Origin: SYIM01 sp044356835
GTDB lineage: Bacteria; Pseudomonadota; Gammaproteobacteria; Burkholderiales; Burkholderiaceae_E
Length of the DNA: 21,490 nt
Reading direction: 5' to 3'
Assembly (NCBI GenBank): GCA_044356835.1
Contig: JBIKVK010000028.1
Location: 1 to 21,490 of the forward strand
Made by a program: the position numbers and the translations under genes. Shown piece by piece: positions 6,691 through 13,428 of this stretch (position 1 is its first letter; every line of letters begins with the position of its first letter). The notes beneath the pieces are model-generated. The model was given only the letters and a program-made list of their open reading frames with translations, was not told the DNA's origin and did no database searches.

Positions 6691-7683
6691 TCAATCGATG
6701 CTGACCAGCACCTTGCCGAGGTTCTTCATGGTCTCGCAGGCTTCATGCGCGGCCGCAATCTCCCTGAGCGGAAAAGTCTTGTCGATGGGATGCTGCAGGC
6801 GCCCCGCCGCCAGGGCTTCGGTCACCCATCGTGCTGCGTCCTCATGGGCCGCCTCCGACATCTGGTAGACGAGCACGGCCCGAATCGTCAGGTCCTTCTG
6901 CGTCATTTGCCAGAACGGCAGTTGCGGCTGCGGTACGGCATCGGAAGCGTAGGCGGCGATCACGGCCCGGGGTGCAGCCATCTCGAGGTCATCGGCGAGG
7001 TTGGCTCCGAACGCGACCTCGATGATGCGGTCGACGCGGGCGGGCCCGCCCAGCGCCTGCGCAACCTGGTCGGGCACGCGTCCGGCCGTGCGGTCGATCA
7101 CCGTGTCGGCCCCGGCCCTCAGTGCGAGCTCAACCTGCTCGGCCCGGCTGACCGTGGCGATCACTCGGGCTGCACCGCCCAGACGGGCCATCTGAACCGC
7201 ATAGAAACCCACCGAGCCCGCGCCGCCCTGGACCAGGACCGTGGCCCCGCTCACCGGCCCGTCGGCGAACACGCACCGATGAGCGGTCATGGCTGGAATT
7301 CCCATGCAGGCGCCCGCCTCGAAACCGGCCCTATCGGGTAATCGGACCGCCTTTCGGGCCGGCACGGTCGTGTACTGGGCGGCGGTGCCCCCGGGACGAT
7401 TCCAGGTGGCCTCGTAGACCCACACCCTCTCGCCCATTCGGGCGGGATCGACCCCTTCGCCGACCTGATCGATCACACCCGCACCGTCCTGATGGGGGAT
7501 GACGATCGGAAAGGGCATGGACAGGCCCCGCAGCCCGCTGCGGTTCTTGGTATCCGAGGGATTGACTGCCGAGACGTGCACCCGCACCCGAACCTCGCCC
7601 GGCTGGGCCTGGGGTTCGGGCTGCTCGCCCCATTGGAGGACCTGCGCTGCTGGTCCCTTTCGTTCGTACCACGCCGCCTTCAT
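6691..7683 (-). CDS. NADPH:quinone oxidoreductase-like MDR family enzyme (zinc-independent)
   Basis: Cytosolic 330-residue medium-chain dehydrogenase/reductase, most like quinone oxidoreductase/zeta-crystallin. It would use NADPH to reduce quinones or activated alkenes; the substrate is unknown. The GroES-like N-terminal domain contains AVNPSDTK (39-46) and the PHQDGAGVIDQVGEGV segment (63-78). The Rossmann fold starts at TVLVQGGAGSVGFYAVQMA (148-166), whose GGAGSVG is the nucleotide-binding loop. The Cys/His zinc ligands of alcohol dehydrogenases are absent. I chose ATG 7683 (MKAAWYERKG), the family's usual beginning, because AAGGAG (7695-7690) lies six bases upstream; an ATG seven codons earlier at 7704 would overlap that site. 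It is first in a two-gene unit with the SbmA-like gene and divergent from the His-rich protein. Confidence 0.9.
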   Translation of the reverse strand: MKAAWYERKGPAAQVLQWGEQPEPQAQPGEVRVRVHVSAVNPSDTKNRSGLRGLSMPFPIVIPHQDGAGVIDQVGEGVDPARMGERVWVYEATWNRPGGTAAQYTTVPARKAVRLPDRAGFEAGACMGIPAMTAHRCVFADGPVSGATVLVQGGAGSVGFYAVQMARLGGAARVIATVSRAEQVELALRAGADTVIDRTAGRVPDQVAQALGGPARVDRIIEVAFGANLADDLEMAAPRAVIAAYASDAVPQPQLPFWQMTQKDLTIRAVLVYQMSEAAHEDAARWVTEALAAGRLQHPIDKTFPLREIAAAHEACETMKNLGKVLVSID

Positions 7684-7689
7684 CTCATT

Positions 7690-7695
7690 CTCCTT
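7690..7695 (-). promoter_or_regulatory. Ribosome binding site of the MDR oxidoreductase gene
   Basis: AAGGAG on the minus strand, six bases before the ATG at 7683. It decides this start over the in-frame ATG at 7704. Confidence 0.7.
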
Positions 7696-7793
7696 AAAGC
7701 CCATTGATCCGCGCCGACCGCGACGACCGATCCGCCGCGCGCTCGAGTCGCTGAAAGTTTACCGGCCAGGCAGCGTTTGCTCAGGGCGCTCAC

Positions 7794-7808
7794 CAAGCTT
7801 TACGCTTG
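7794..7808. promoter_or_regulatory. Inverted repeat in the divergent promoter region, candidate operator
   Basis: CAAGC and GCTTG flank TTTAC, a 15-base dyad midway in the 255-base space between the divergently transcribed MDR oxidoreductase and His-rich protein genes. Position suits an operator serving one or both genes. The rest of the spacer shows no strong promoter match. The dyad is short and could be chance. Confidence 0.25.
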
Positions 7809-7938
7809 CTTACAACCCCGGTGGGCGACCCATTGATTCTGGGGGATAGCATGCACCGCATCGGACCGGCTCGCAGCGGCCTGATCGCCGAACGCTAGAC
7901 CAGCCGACCAACCTTCCCTTCACTCCAGGAGCACTGCC

Positions 7939-8649
7939 ATGACGAAGCCCCTCATCCCGATTCTCGCTGCCAGCGTGATCGCGCTCAGCCTGCCGCTGGG
8001 CGGTCACGCCCAAACCGCCGCGGAGGCGTCCGCCGGCGCAGGCCACAGCCACGGACAAGCCGCCCCGGCCGGCACTCATCGCGGAGCTCATGCCGGTGCT
8101 CATGCCGGTGCTCATGCCGGTGCTCATGCCGGTGCTCATGCCGGTGCTCATGCCGGACACAGGCATGGTGCGGCCTCGCCGATGGGCACGGGTTCGGGTC
8201 TTGCCGCGCTATCCCTTCAGGCGTGGCTCCACGGGCTGGGCCTGACCGAAGCGCAGCGCGACAAGGTATTCGAAATCGTCCACGCCCAAGCCCCGGGCCT
8301 GCGCCAGCAGGCCAAAGCGGTCCGGGCCGCCCGCGGTGAACTGGGCGCGCTCTCCACCGCCGCAACGCTGGACTCCGCGCAGCTCAAGGCGGCGAGCGAC
8401 AAACTTGCCCGGGCGCTCGCCGACATGAGCGAGTCTCGGGTGCGCACGCGCAACCAGATCTTTCAGATCCTCACCCCGGAGCAGCAAAAGCAGGTCGAGG
8501 CCAAACTGGCTCAATACGACCGAAAGCACGGCGGGCACGAGGGACATATGCGTCCCGGTGGCCACCACGGCCATGGCCATGGGATGAGGCCGGGGCACGG
8601 CCCGGGGCGCGCCCCGGGGGCCGAGGCCACGCCCGCGCAACAGGGCTGA
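7939..8649 (+). CDS. His-rich periplasmic protein with LTxxQ motifs (Spy/CpxP-like)
   Basis: Predicted exported protein of 236 residues. A signal peptide (MTKPLIPILAASVIALSLPL, GGHA) is probably cleaved after A24. The mature N-terminus is His/Ala/Gly-rich: HSHG at 36-39, six GAHA tetrapeptides at about 49-72, then GHRHG. A helical core (about 88-195) contains two LTxxQ motifs, LTEAQ (102-106) and LTPEQ (178-182), as in Spy/CpxP/ZraP proteins, which are periplasmic chaperones or metal-stress proteins. The tail (197-220) is again His/Gly-rich (HGGHEGH, HHGHGHG). Binding of nickel, copper or zinc is an inference from the histidines. AGGAG (7927-7931) lies seven bases before the ATG. It is convergent with the serine hydrolase gene, 14 bases apart. 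Ordering of His-rich tracts on both sides of one Spy-like core is unusual. Confidence 0.8.
   Translation: MTKPLIPILAASVIALSLPLGGHAQTAAEASAGAGHSHGQAAPAGTHRGAHAGAHAGAHAGAHAGAHAGAHAGHRHGAASPMGTGSGLAALSLQAWLHGLGLTEAQRDKVFEIVHAQAPGLRQQAKAVRAARGELGALSTAATLDSAQLKAASDKLARALADMSESRVRTRNQIFQILTPEQQKQVEAKLAQYDRKHGGHEGHMRPGGHHGHGHGMRPGHGPGRAPGAEATPAQQG
8089..8160 (+). repeat. 12-bp tandem repeat coding GAHA units
   Basis: Five identical copies of CATGCCGGTGCT (8089-8148) and a sixth that diverges after eight bases (8149-8160). Since 12 is a multiple of three, gain or loss of units by slippage would keep the frame and change only the length of the His tract. The identity at third codon positions shows recent expansion or homogenisation. 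Confidence 0.95.
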
Positions 8650-8663
8650 CCCGACCGCAGCAA

Positions 8664-9770
8664 CTAGCCGCGCTTGTCACCGAGCGCGGCGGCGACCCGG
8701 CCGAAGAGCGCGTCGGCCTGGTCGCTATCGAGCCAGCGTACGATCGCCACCAATTCCAGCTCGGCATCGATCCAGGTGAATGATGAACCGGCTCCCACAG
8801 CGAAGACGCTCGAGGCAGGCGCGCTCGGAAACACCTGGCGGGTGCCATTGAGCCAGACCAGATAACCGTAAAAAGGCGCGATCGGGCAGGGCGTACGCAT
8901 CCGCTCAAACCATTCCCCGGGAATGATTTGGCGCCCAGCCCAGCGACCCTCATCGAGCATCAGTTGACCGATCAGCGCCTGGTCATCGCTGCTGATCGAC
9001 ACCCCGCCTCCCCAGTGAGACCCCCCCGGCACCGAGGCGAGCCGGCGGCCCGCCAGTTCGACCCAAGCATGGTCGTAGGGCAACCACTTCCAATGGCGGC
9101 TCGCGCCGATCGGCCGCATGATGGCCTCATCGAACACCTCGGGCAGCGACTCGCCAAAGCGCAGGAGCAGCGCAAGCGCCAGCTGGTTGATGCGGACGTC
9201 GTTGTACTCCCAGAACGACCCCGGCCTCTGGAGCGGGCGCGGATCGCCCTTGCGACCCAAGGGGCCAGGGCCCGGCGGCTGGAAGGCGAGCCGCCGGTAT
9301 CGATCCACCTGCTCGGGCACGCCCAGACACACCCCCTCCCATTCGCTGGTCTGCTGCAGCAGGTGGGTCCAGGTCACCTGGGCATTGTGTTCGCTGTCAA
9401 AGCCAAATCCAGGCGCAACCGAGCGGCAGACCGGTTCGTCGGGATCACGAATCAGGCCGCGTTGATAAGCAATCCCGGCGATCAAGGCCAGATAGGTCTT
9501 GGCAACACTGAAGGAAAGGTCTGAGCGACCCGGCTCGCCCCAGCGCGCGAGCTCGCGCCCGCCCTGCAAGATCACCCCGCTCGCCGGCCCCCGGGCCGAG
9601 ACCGGCCCCAGCAGACGGTTCCAGGGGGCAGGATCGGCACCGTGGATGCCCCAGGCGATTCCGGCGGGATCAGGCTCGCGGGTCCAGCGCGTTTCGTGCA
9701 GTAGCGCAAAATGGACCGCCTCCTCGAGGCGCGGATCGGCGATCTGGGCGAACGGGGCTGAGCCGGTCAT
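8664..9770 (-). CDS. Serine hydrolase, beta-lactamase/class C penicillin-binding-protein-like family
   Basis: A 368-residue protein of the beta-lactamase-fold serine hydrolases (the group including esterase EstB and 6-aminohexanoate-dimer hydrolase). The active-site S-x-x-K is S88-V-A-K91 in DLSFSVAKTYLALIAGI; the second element is Y189-N-D in FWEYNDVRINQLAL, typical of this branch; the third may be GAGSS at 326-330. No signal peptide is visible, so it is probably cytosolic, unlike true beta-lactamases. The real substrate could be an ester or amide. I chose ATG 9770 (MTGSAPFAQI), which has AAGGA (9783-9779) eight bases upstream; an ATG 22 codons earlier at 9836 would overlap the start of the divergent YecA-like gene. 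Convergent with the His-rich gene. Confidence 0.85.
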   Translation of the reverse strand: MTGSAPFAQIADPRLEEAVHFALLHETRWTREPDPAGIAWGIHGADPAPWNRLLGPVSARGPASGVILQGGRELARWGEPGRSDLSFSVAKTYLALIAGIAYQRGLIRDPDEPVCRSVAPGFGFDSEHNAQVTWTHLLQQTSEWEGVCLGVPEQVDRYRRLAFQPPGPGPLGRKGDPRPLQRPGSFWEYNDVRINQLALALLLRFGESLPEVFDEAIMRPIGASRHWKWLPYDHAWVELAGRRLASVPGGSHWGGGVSISSDDQALIGQLMLDEGRWAGRQIIPGEWFERMRTPCPIAPFYGYLVWLNGTRQVFPSAPASSVFAVGAGSSFTWIDAELELVAIVRWLDSDQADALFGRVAAALGDKRG

Positions 9771-9778
9771 GGGCGATT

Positions 9779-9783
9779 TCCTT
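9779..9783 (-). promoter_or_regulatory. Ribosome binding site of the serine hydrolase gene
   Basis: AAGGA on the minus strand, eight bases before the ATG at 9770; supports this start over the longer one at 9836. Confidence 0.5.
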
Positions 9784-9826
9784 GGGATCTGTCGGTCGCG
9801 GACGGACAACAGGCTAACATTCACCG

Positions 9827-10513
9827 ATGAACACAACCTCTGCGCTCCAGTTCCTATCCCAGCAGGATTTCGAAGCCCTCGACTCGCTGCTCGATGCGGC
9901 CAGCCCGGAATCGGCCATGCTGGTCGAAGAGTTCGACGGCTTTTGCGTCGCGGCGGCCACCTCGCCGTTGCCCGTCAGCGAGCAAGCGGTGCTCGACGAA
10001 GCGCTCGGCGCATCGTCTGCCGAAGCGCTCGATCGAATCGGAGGCGATGCCCATGGCCGGCTGATCACGCTGCTGACCCGGCACTACCGGGGGGTCCGTC
10101 AACGCCTTCACGAGGCGCACGACTTCGAAGCCGTGATCGGCCGCGATGAAACCGGACGTTCGATTGCAGAGCCGTGGGCCGCCGGTTATCTGCGCGGGCT
10201 CAACCTGCGTCCCGAGGGCTGGGACCCGATCGAAGACGACGAGGTCTGCGTTGAGGCGCTCGATCTGATTCTGCGATTTGCCGCCGAGTCCAACCCCTCG
10301 GAGATCGACGTCGAGCCGATTGCAGAGGAAGAACGCGAGGACCTGATCGATCAGATGATCGAAGGCGTGCTCGAGATCTACACGCGGCTCGCGCCCGCCC
10401 GCGAGCAGGCGCTCAAGCCCGCGACCTTTCGAAAGGCCGCGGCAGGCCCCGGGCGAAACGACCCCTGCCACTGCGGCAGCGGCCGCAAGTTCAAGCACTG
10501 TCACGGGCGCTAG
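9827..10513 (+). CDS. UPF0149 (YecA) family protein with C-terminal SEC-C zinc motif
   Basis: Cytosolic 228-residue protein. The first roughly 190 residues fit the UPF0149/YecA family, with LVEEFDGFCVAAATSPLPV (32-50, usually written as the family's GF-x-x-A segment) and an acidic helical middle including AAGYLRGLNLRPEGWD. The last 15 residues form a SEC-C motif with C214, C216, C225 and H226 (GRNDPCHCGSGRKFKHCHGR), the same zinc-binding tail found at the end of SecA. In E. coli, YecA is reported to associate with ribosomes and SecA-related protein targeting; the same role here is an inference. It is divergent from the serine hydrolase gene, 56 bases between start codons, with a TAACAT -10-like box at 9815. 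The SDR gene 75 bases downstream is on the same strand. Confidence 0.9.
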   Translation: MNTTSALQFLSQQDFEALDSLLDAASPESAMLVEEFDGFCVAAATSPLPVSEQAVLDEALGASSAEALDRIGGDAHGRLITLLTRHYRGVRQRLHEAHDFEAVIGRDETGRSIAEPWAAGYLRGLNLRPEGWDPIEDDEVCVEALDLILRFAAESNPSEIDVEPIAEEEREDLIDQMIEGVLEIYTRLAPAREQALKPATFRKAAAGPGRNDPCHCGSGRKFKHCHGR

Positions 10514-10574
10514 AGCGGGGGCCGCACACCCAACCCATTCATTGCCTCATCATTGAAGCGAACCCAGAACCCAG

Positions 10575-10580
10575 AAGGAG
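10575..10580 (+). promoter_or_regulatory. Ribosome binding site of the SDR gene at 10589
   Basis: AAGGAG eight bases before ATG 10589. It selects this start over the in-frame ATG at 10553. Confidence 0.7.
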
Positions 10581-10588
10581 AATTGCCC

Positions 10589-11347
10589 ATGACTGCGTCC
10601 CCCCGTATCGCTCTGGTCACCGGCGCCGGCACCGGGATCGGGCGTGCCGCGACCCGCGCGCTTGCCGCTGCAGGTTGGCAGGTGGTCATTGCCGGCCGAC
10701 GCGCCGGCCCGCTGGAAGAAACGATCGCCGCGGTCGGATCTGCTGGCCCTCGGCCGCTCGCGGTGACAGCCGATGTCGGCGACCCCCAGTCGGTTGCAGC
10801 GCTTTTCGCGAAAATTGAATCGAGCTTCGGTCGCCTCGATCTTCTGTTCAACAACGCGGGCACGGGGGCTCCTGCGATCCCGCTCGAGGATCTCAGCTAC
10901 GACCAGTGGATGACGGTCGTCAATGCCAATCTGACCGGCGTTTTCCTGTGCACGCAGCACGCCTTCCGGATCATGAAGTCGCAGACCCCGCGGGGCGGAC
11001 GAATCATCAACAACGGTTCCATCTCGGCCCATACCCCGCGTCCGCACTCGTCGCCCTACGCGGCCACCAAGCATGCGGTGACCGGTCTCACCAAGGCCTG
11101 TGCTCTGGACGGTCGACGCTACGACATCGCCTGCGGGCAAATCGATATCGGCAATGCCGCCACCGACATGACCGAGCGGATGAATTCAGGCGTCATGCAG
11201 GCCGATGGCAGCCTGCGGGCCGAACCGACCATGGACGTCCGGCTGATCGGAGATGCGGTCGTTCAGATGGCGAGCCTGCCTCCCGAGGCCAATGTCCTCT
11301 TCATGACCGTCATGGCCACCAAGATGCCTTTCGTGGGCCGGGGCTGA
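10589..11347 (+). CDS. Classical short-chain dehydrogenase/reductase (SDR)
   Basis: Cytosolic NAD(P)-dependent oxidoreductase of 252 residues; substrate unknown. The cofactor loop is TGAGTGIG (11-18), the structural motif NNAG is at 88-91, and the catalytic set is intact: S144 in NNGSISAHTP, Y157 and K161 in SPYAATKHAV. The residues after the second beta strand, AGRRAG (35-40), with Arg residues following, suggest preference for NADP. The C-terminus is VMATKMPFVGRG; the usual SDR ending around D-G-G is missing, and this form (an MATKMPFVGRG-type tail) occurs in a subgroup I recall from proteobacteria. The start at MTASPRIALVTGAG is supported by AAGGAG. It follows the YecA-like gene by 75 bases and faces the FrnE-like gene convergently. 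Confidence 0.9.
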   Translation: MTASPRIALVTGAGTGIGRAATRALAAAGWQVVIAGRRAGPLEETIAAVGSAGPRPLAVTADVGDPQSVAALFAKIESSFGRLDLLFNNAGTGAPAIPLEDLSYDQWMTVVNANLTGVFLCTQHAFRIMKSQTPRGGRIINNGSISAHTPRPHSSPYAATKHAVTGLTKACALDGRRYDIACGQIDIGNAATDMTERMNSGVMQADGSLRAEPTMDVRLIGDAVVQMASLPPEANVLFMTVMATKMPFVGRG

Positions 11348-11355
11348 CCCCGACG

Positions 11356-11431
11356 TCGGGCTTCGCCCGATCGGCCTCGCGTGATTCTCCGCGCCCGGCC
11401 TGCCTCGGCCCCGTCATGGGGCCGTACGGCC
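11356..11431. terminator. Cluster of inverted repeats between convergent genes, possible bidirectional termination region
   Basis: Three stems lie in the 94 bases between the SDR and FrnE-like stops: TCGGGC/GCCCGA around TTC (11356-11370), GGCCCC/GGGGCC around GTCAT (11407-11423), and the overlapping 12-base palindrome GGCCGTACGGCC (11420-11431). No U-run follows any of them on either strand, so termination would be structural or Rho-assisted. The high GC of the genome makes chance stems common. Confidence 0.35.
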
Positions 11432-11441
11432 GCGTCGGCTA

Positions 11442-12101
11442 TCAGGTCTGGAGGTCGACCTGTTCCATTGCCTCGAGAATTGCCTCGGCGCCCTGGGCCC
11501 CGCTCACGGCCAGACGCCGATCGATGATGAAACAGGGCACTCCGCTGATGCCCGCCTCGCGCGCGCGACGATCGGCACTCGAAACCTGCTCGTGCAATTC
11601 AGCCTCGGTCAGGGCCCGATCAATGGATGCATCGGAGAGCCCTCCCAGCTGAGCGGTCGCGCGCAGCACCTCGGGATCGGTCAGGTCACGCCCCTGCTGA
11701 AAATAAGCCTTGAACAAGGCCTCGGCGAGCGCATCCTGACACCCCTCGCCCGCGGCCACTTCGAGTAAGGCATGCGCGGCCAGCGTGTTGGGCTGTCGTG
11801 CAATCGCGGCCATCTCGAGGGTCAGACCCACCGCGCCGGCGGCGCCTTGGACCCGGGCATAGAGCCCACGGGTGTCGTCGGTACCGAATTTCGCCTTCAG
11901 ATATTCGCTGCGCGACACCCCCTCGCTCGGCAAGTCGGGGTTCAACTGGAAGGGATGCCAGCGAGTGGTGATCGAGACCCCTGGATGGCTCTCACGGTAT
12001 CGGGCGAGGGCCTGCTCGAGCTGACGTTTGCCCACGAAACACCAGGGGCAAACGACATCGGACACGATATCGATCTGAAGCACGGGAGGAGATGAACTCA
12101 T
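11442..12101 (-). CDS. DsbA family oxidoreductase, FrnE-like
   Basis: A 219-residue thioredoxin-fold protein of the 2-hydroxychromene-2-carboxylate isomerase/DsbA clan, FrnE branch. The redox motif C18-P-W-C21 is in IDIVSDVVCPWCFVGKRQLE; the WHPFQLNPDLP segment (about 47-57) and the SGVPCFIIDRRLAVSGAQ segment with the cis-proline (VP) are the family's other landmarks. No signal peptide is present, so it is cytosolic, as in FrnE; a disulfide oxidoreductase role in oxidative stress is the usual proposal. I chose ATG 12101 because the family starts a few residues before IDIVSDVVCPWC. The frame is open for 34 more codons to ATG 12203, but that stretch does not look like the family. AAGG lies too close to ATG 12101 to be a good ribosome site. 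Divergent from the atypical SDR gene. Confidence 0.9.
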   Translation of the reverse strand: MSSSPPVLQIDIVSDVVCPWCFVGKRQLEQALARYRESHPGVSITTRWHPFQLNPDLPSEGVSRSEYLKAKFGTDDTRGLYARVQGAAGAVGLTLEMAAIARQPNTLAAHALLEVAAGEGCQDALAEALFKAYFQQGRDLTDPEVLRATAQLGGLSDASIDRALTEAELHEQVSSADRRAREAGISGVPCFIIDRRLAVSGAQGAEAILEAMEQVDLQT

Positions 12102-12272
12102 GCCTTGGACAACCTGTCGGTGGAAAGTGAGGTCGAGGTCGATGCGCTGCCTGGTCGACAGCGGGCTACGGGACTGGACCGGAACGTTTCGATCATAGCC
12201 CACCCTGCAGTCCCGACCCCCGCCGCGGTCAGGCCATGGACAGGCCCCTCTCCGCCCGGCATGTGACAGGGC

Positions 12273-12278
12273 TAGAAT
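12273..12278 (+). promoter_or_regulatory. Candidate -10 element upstream of the atypical SDR gene
   Basis: TAGAAT in GGGCTAGAATGAAG, 56 bases before ATG 12335. It matches the sigma-70 -10 consensus at five of six positions. No good -35 is found 16-18 bases upstream. The same CTAGAAT string occurs before the 3-hydroxybutyryl-CoA dehydrogenase gene (14526). Confidence 0.35.
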
Positions 12279-12334
12279 GAAGCCAGGGGCGCGAACGCAC
12301 TCGAACCGCCCAACTGTTTTCAGCGAAAGCCATC

Positions 12335-13132
12335 ATGACCTCGACCAAGACCGCCGAAGAAGCCCCCCTGGTGTTGATCACCGGCGCAAGCCGCGGCATT
12401 GGACTTGCGTGCGCGGTCCGGTTTGCCCAATCCGGGGCCCGGGTGATTGGCGTATCGCGCAGCGCCGCCGGTATGGCCGAGGCCCAGAACGCGCTCAAGG
12501 CACAGGGCCTTTCGATGCAGGCGAGCTTTGCCACCGATCTGCGCGATGCCGGCGCTGCAAGCGCGCTGGTCGACGAGATCGAGACCCGGTTCGGCTCGAT
12601 CACGAGCCTGATCAACTCGGCGGGCGCCGCACGCCGCTTCACGGTCGCCGAGCTCGATGCGCAGGCCCTGCGCGACTCGATGGACGCCAAGTACTTCAGC
12701 TATCTCAACGTGCTCGACCCCGTGTTGAAGCGGATGGCGACCCGCCGCGCGGGCAGCGTGGTCAATATCGTCGGACAGGGTGGGCGGCAGGCCCGTGAAA
12801 CCCATATTGCCGGCGGCGCAGCCAACGCCGCGCTCATGCTCGCCACCGTGGGCTACGCGCGCGGCTATGCTCGGCTGGGCATCCGCATCAATGCCATCAA
12901 CCCAGGGCTCACGCGCACTGGCCGAGTCGATCAGGGGCTTGCCGCGCAGGCGCGGGCCAGTGGCCGGGATAAGGCCGATTTGCTCGCAGAGGCGGTGGCC
13001 GCAATCCCCATGGGCCGGATGGGCGAGCCCGAGGAAGTCGCCGAGGTGGCCTTCTTTCTCGCCTCGCCCGCAGCAAGCTATGTGAGCGGCGCCGTCATCC
13101 CGATGGATGGCTGCAGCGCCTCCGTGATCTGA
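12335..13132 (+). CDS. SDR-fold protein lacking the catalytic Ser-Tyr-Lys
   Basis: A 265-residue Rossmann-fold SDR relative. The cofactor loop TGASRGIG (16-23) and the NSAG motif (94-97) are intact, and the C-terminus has the normal ending (PMGRMGEPEEVAEVAFFLAS, then YVSGAVIPMDG), so folding and NAD(P) binding are likely. The catalytic part is not canonical: where a classical SDR has NISS, this has NIVGQGG (144-150), and where YxxxK is expected it reads THIAGGAANAALML (156-169), placing Gly at the Tyr position and Asn at the Lys position. I recall a proteobacterial subgroup with a similar GGAANAAL segment, so this is probably inherited and not a mutation. Activity is unknown. It heads a close group: the 88-residue ORF starts 16 bases later. 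Confidence 0.85.
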   Translation: MTSTKTAEEAPLVLITGASRGIGLACAVRFAQSGARVIGVSRSAAGMAEAQNALKAQGLSMQASFATDLRDAGAASALVDEIETRFGSITSLINSAGAARRFTVAELDAQALRDSMDAKYFSYLNVLDPVLKRMATRRAGSVVNIVGQGGRQARETHIAGGAANAALMLATVGYARGYARLGIRINAINPGLTRTGRVDQGLAAQARASGRDKADLLAEAVAAIPMGRMGEPEEVAEVAFFLASPAASYVSGAVIPMDGCSASVI

Positions 13133-13148
13133 CCCCAGCGACCGCCTT

Positions 13149-13415
13149 GTGGATACCCGGCCCTCCATTGCAGTCGAGCGGCTCAGGCGCAGCCTCGGTG
13201 CCGGGGTGGAGCTTGCCGAACTGATCGCATGCTGGCGCTCCGAGCCTGGCTTGGTCGCCGCCCTGCCCGCTCGCTTCGGTGAGGTCCTCGAGCAGATACT
13301 GACCCGGCTCGAGTCGGCTGCGGCCTTTGGCGAGGAGAGCTGCTCCTTCAGCGTGGGCGACCTGCGCCAACAACTCTCGGTCTGGCTCGACAAAGCCGAG
13401 ACGCGACTGCGCTGA
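13149..13415 (+). CDS. Small conserved-looking protein of unknown function
   Basis: I do not recognise a named domain. The 88 residues starting at a GTG (MDTRPSIAVERLRRSLGAGV) are predicted mostly helical, with an amphipathic middle (FGEVLEQILTRLESAAAFG) and a C-terminal segment FSVGDLRQQLSVWLDKAE. A single cysteine pair region has ACW (28) and SCSF. There is no signal peptide or membrane segment. It begins 16 bases after the atypical SDR stop and ends 13 bases before srkA, so it is very likely translated within one transcript. No Shine-Dalgarno precedes the GTG, which leaves the start uncertain. The coherent hydrophobic-polar periodicity and operon spacing argue that it is real. Confidence 0.65.
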   Translation: MDTRPSIAVERLRRSLGAGVELAELIACWRSEPGLVAALPARFGEVLEQILTRLESAAAFGEESCSFSVGDLRQQLSVWLDKAETRLR

Positions 13416-13428
13416 GGCGGGTGCGAGC

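Noticed and set aside
5902..7341. Open frame of 479 codons on the plus strand
   Set aside because: It is antisense to the SbmA-like and MDR oxidoreductase genes, both of which have clear family motifs and ribosome sites; the plus-strand translation is low in hydrophobic structure and matches no family.
8089..8160. Possible CRISPR array or regulatory iteron array
   Set aside because: The 12-bp units are contiguous with no spacers and encode an in-frame GAHA tract of an exported protein.
7810..8166. Minus-strand frame with MSTG repeats
   Set aside because: It is the antisense reading of the GAHA repeat; no ribosome site or recognisable protein.
8664..9770. True class C beta-lactamase (antibiotic resistance)
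   Set aside because: S-x-x-K and Y-N-D motifs are present but there is no signal peptide and the overall sequence fits the broader serine hydrolase family; resistance should not be inferred.
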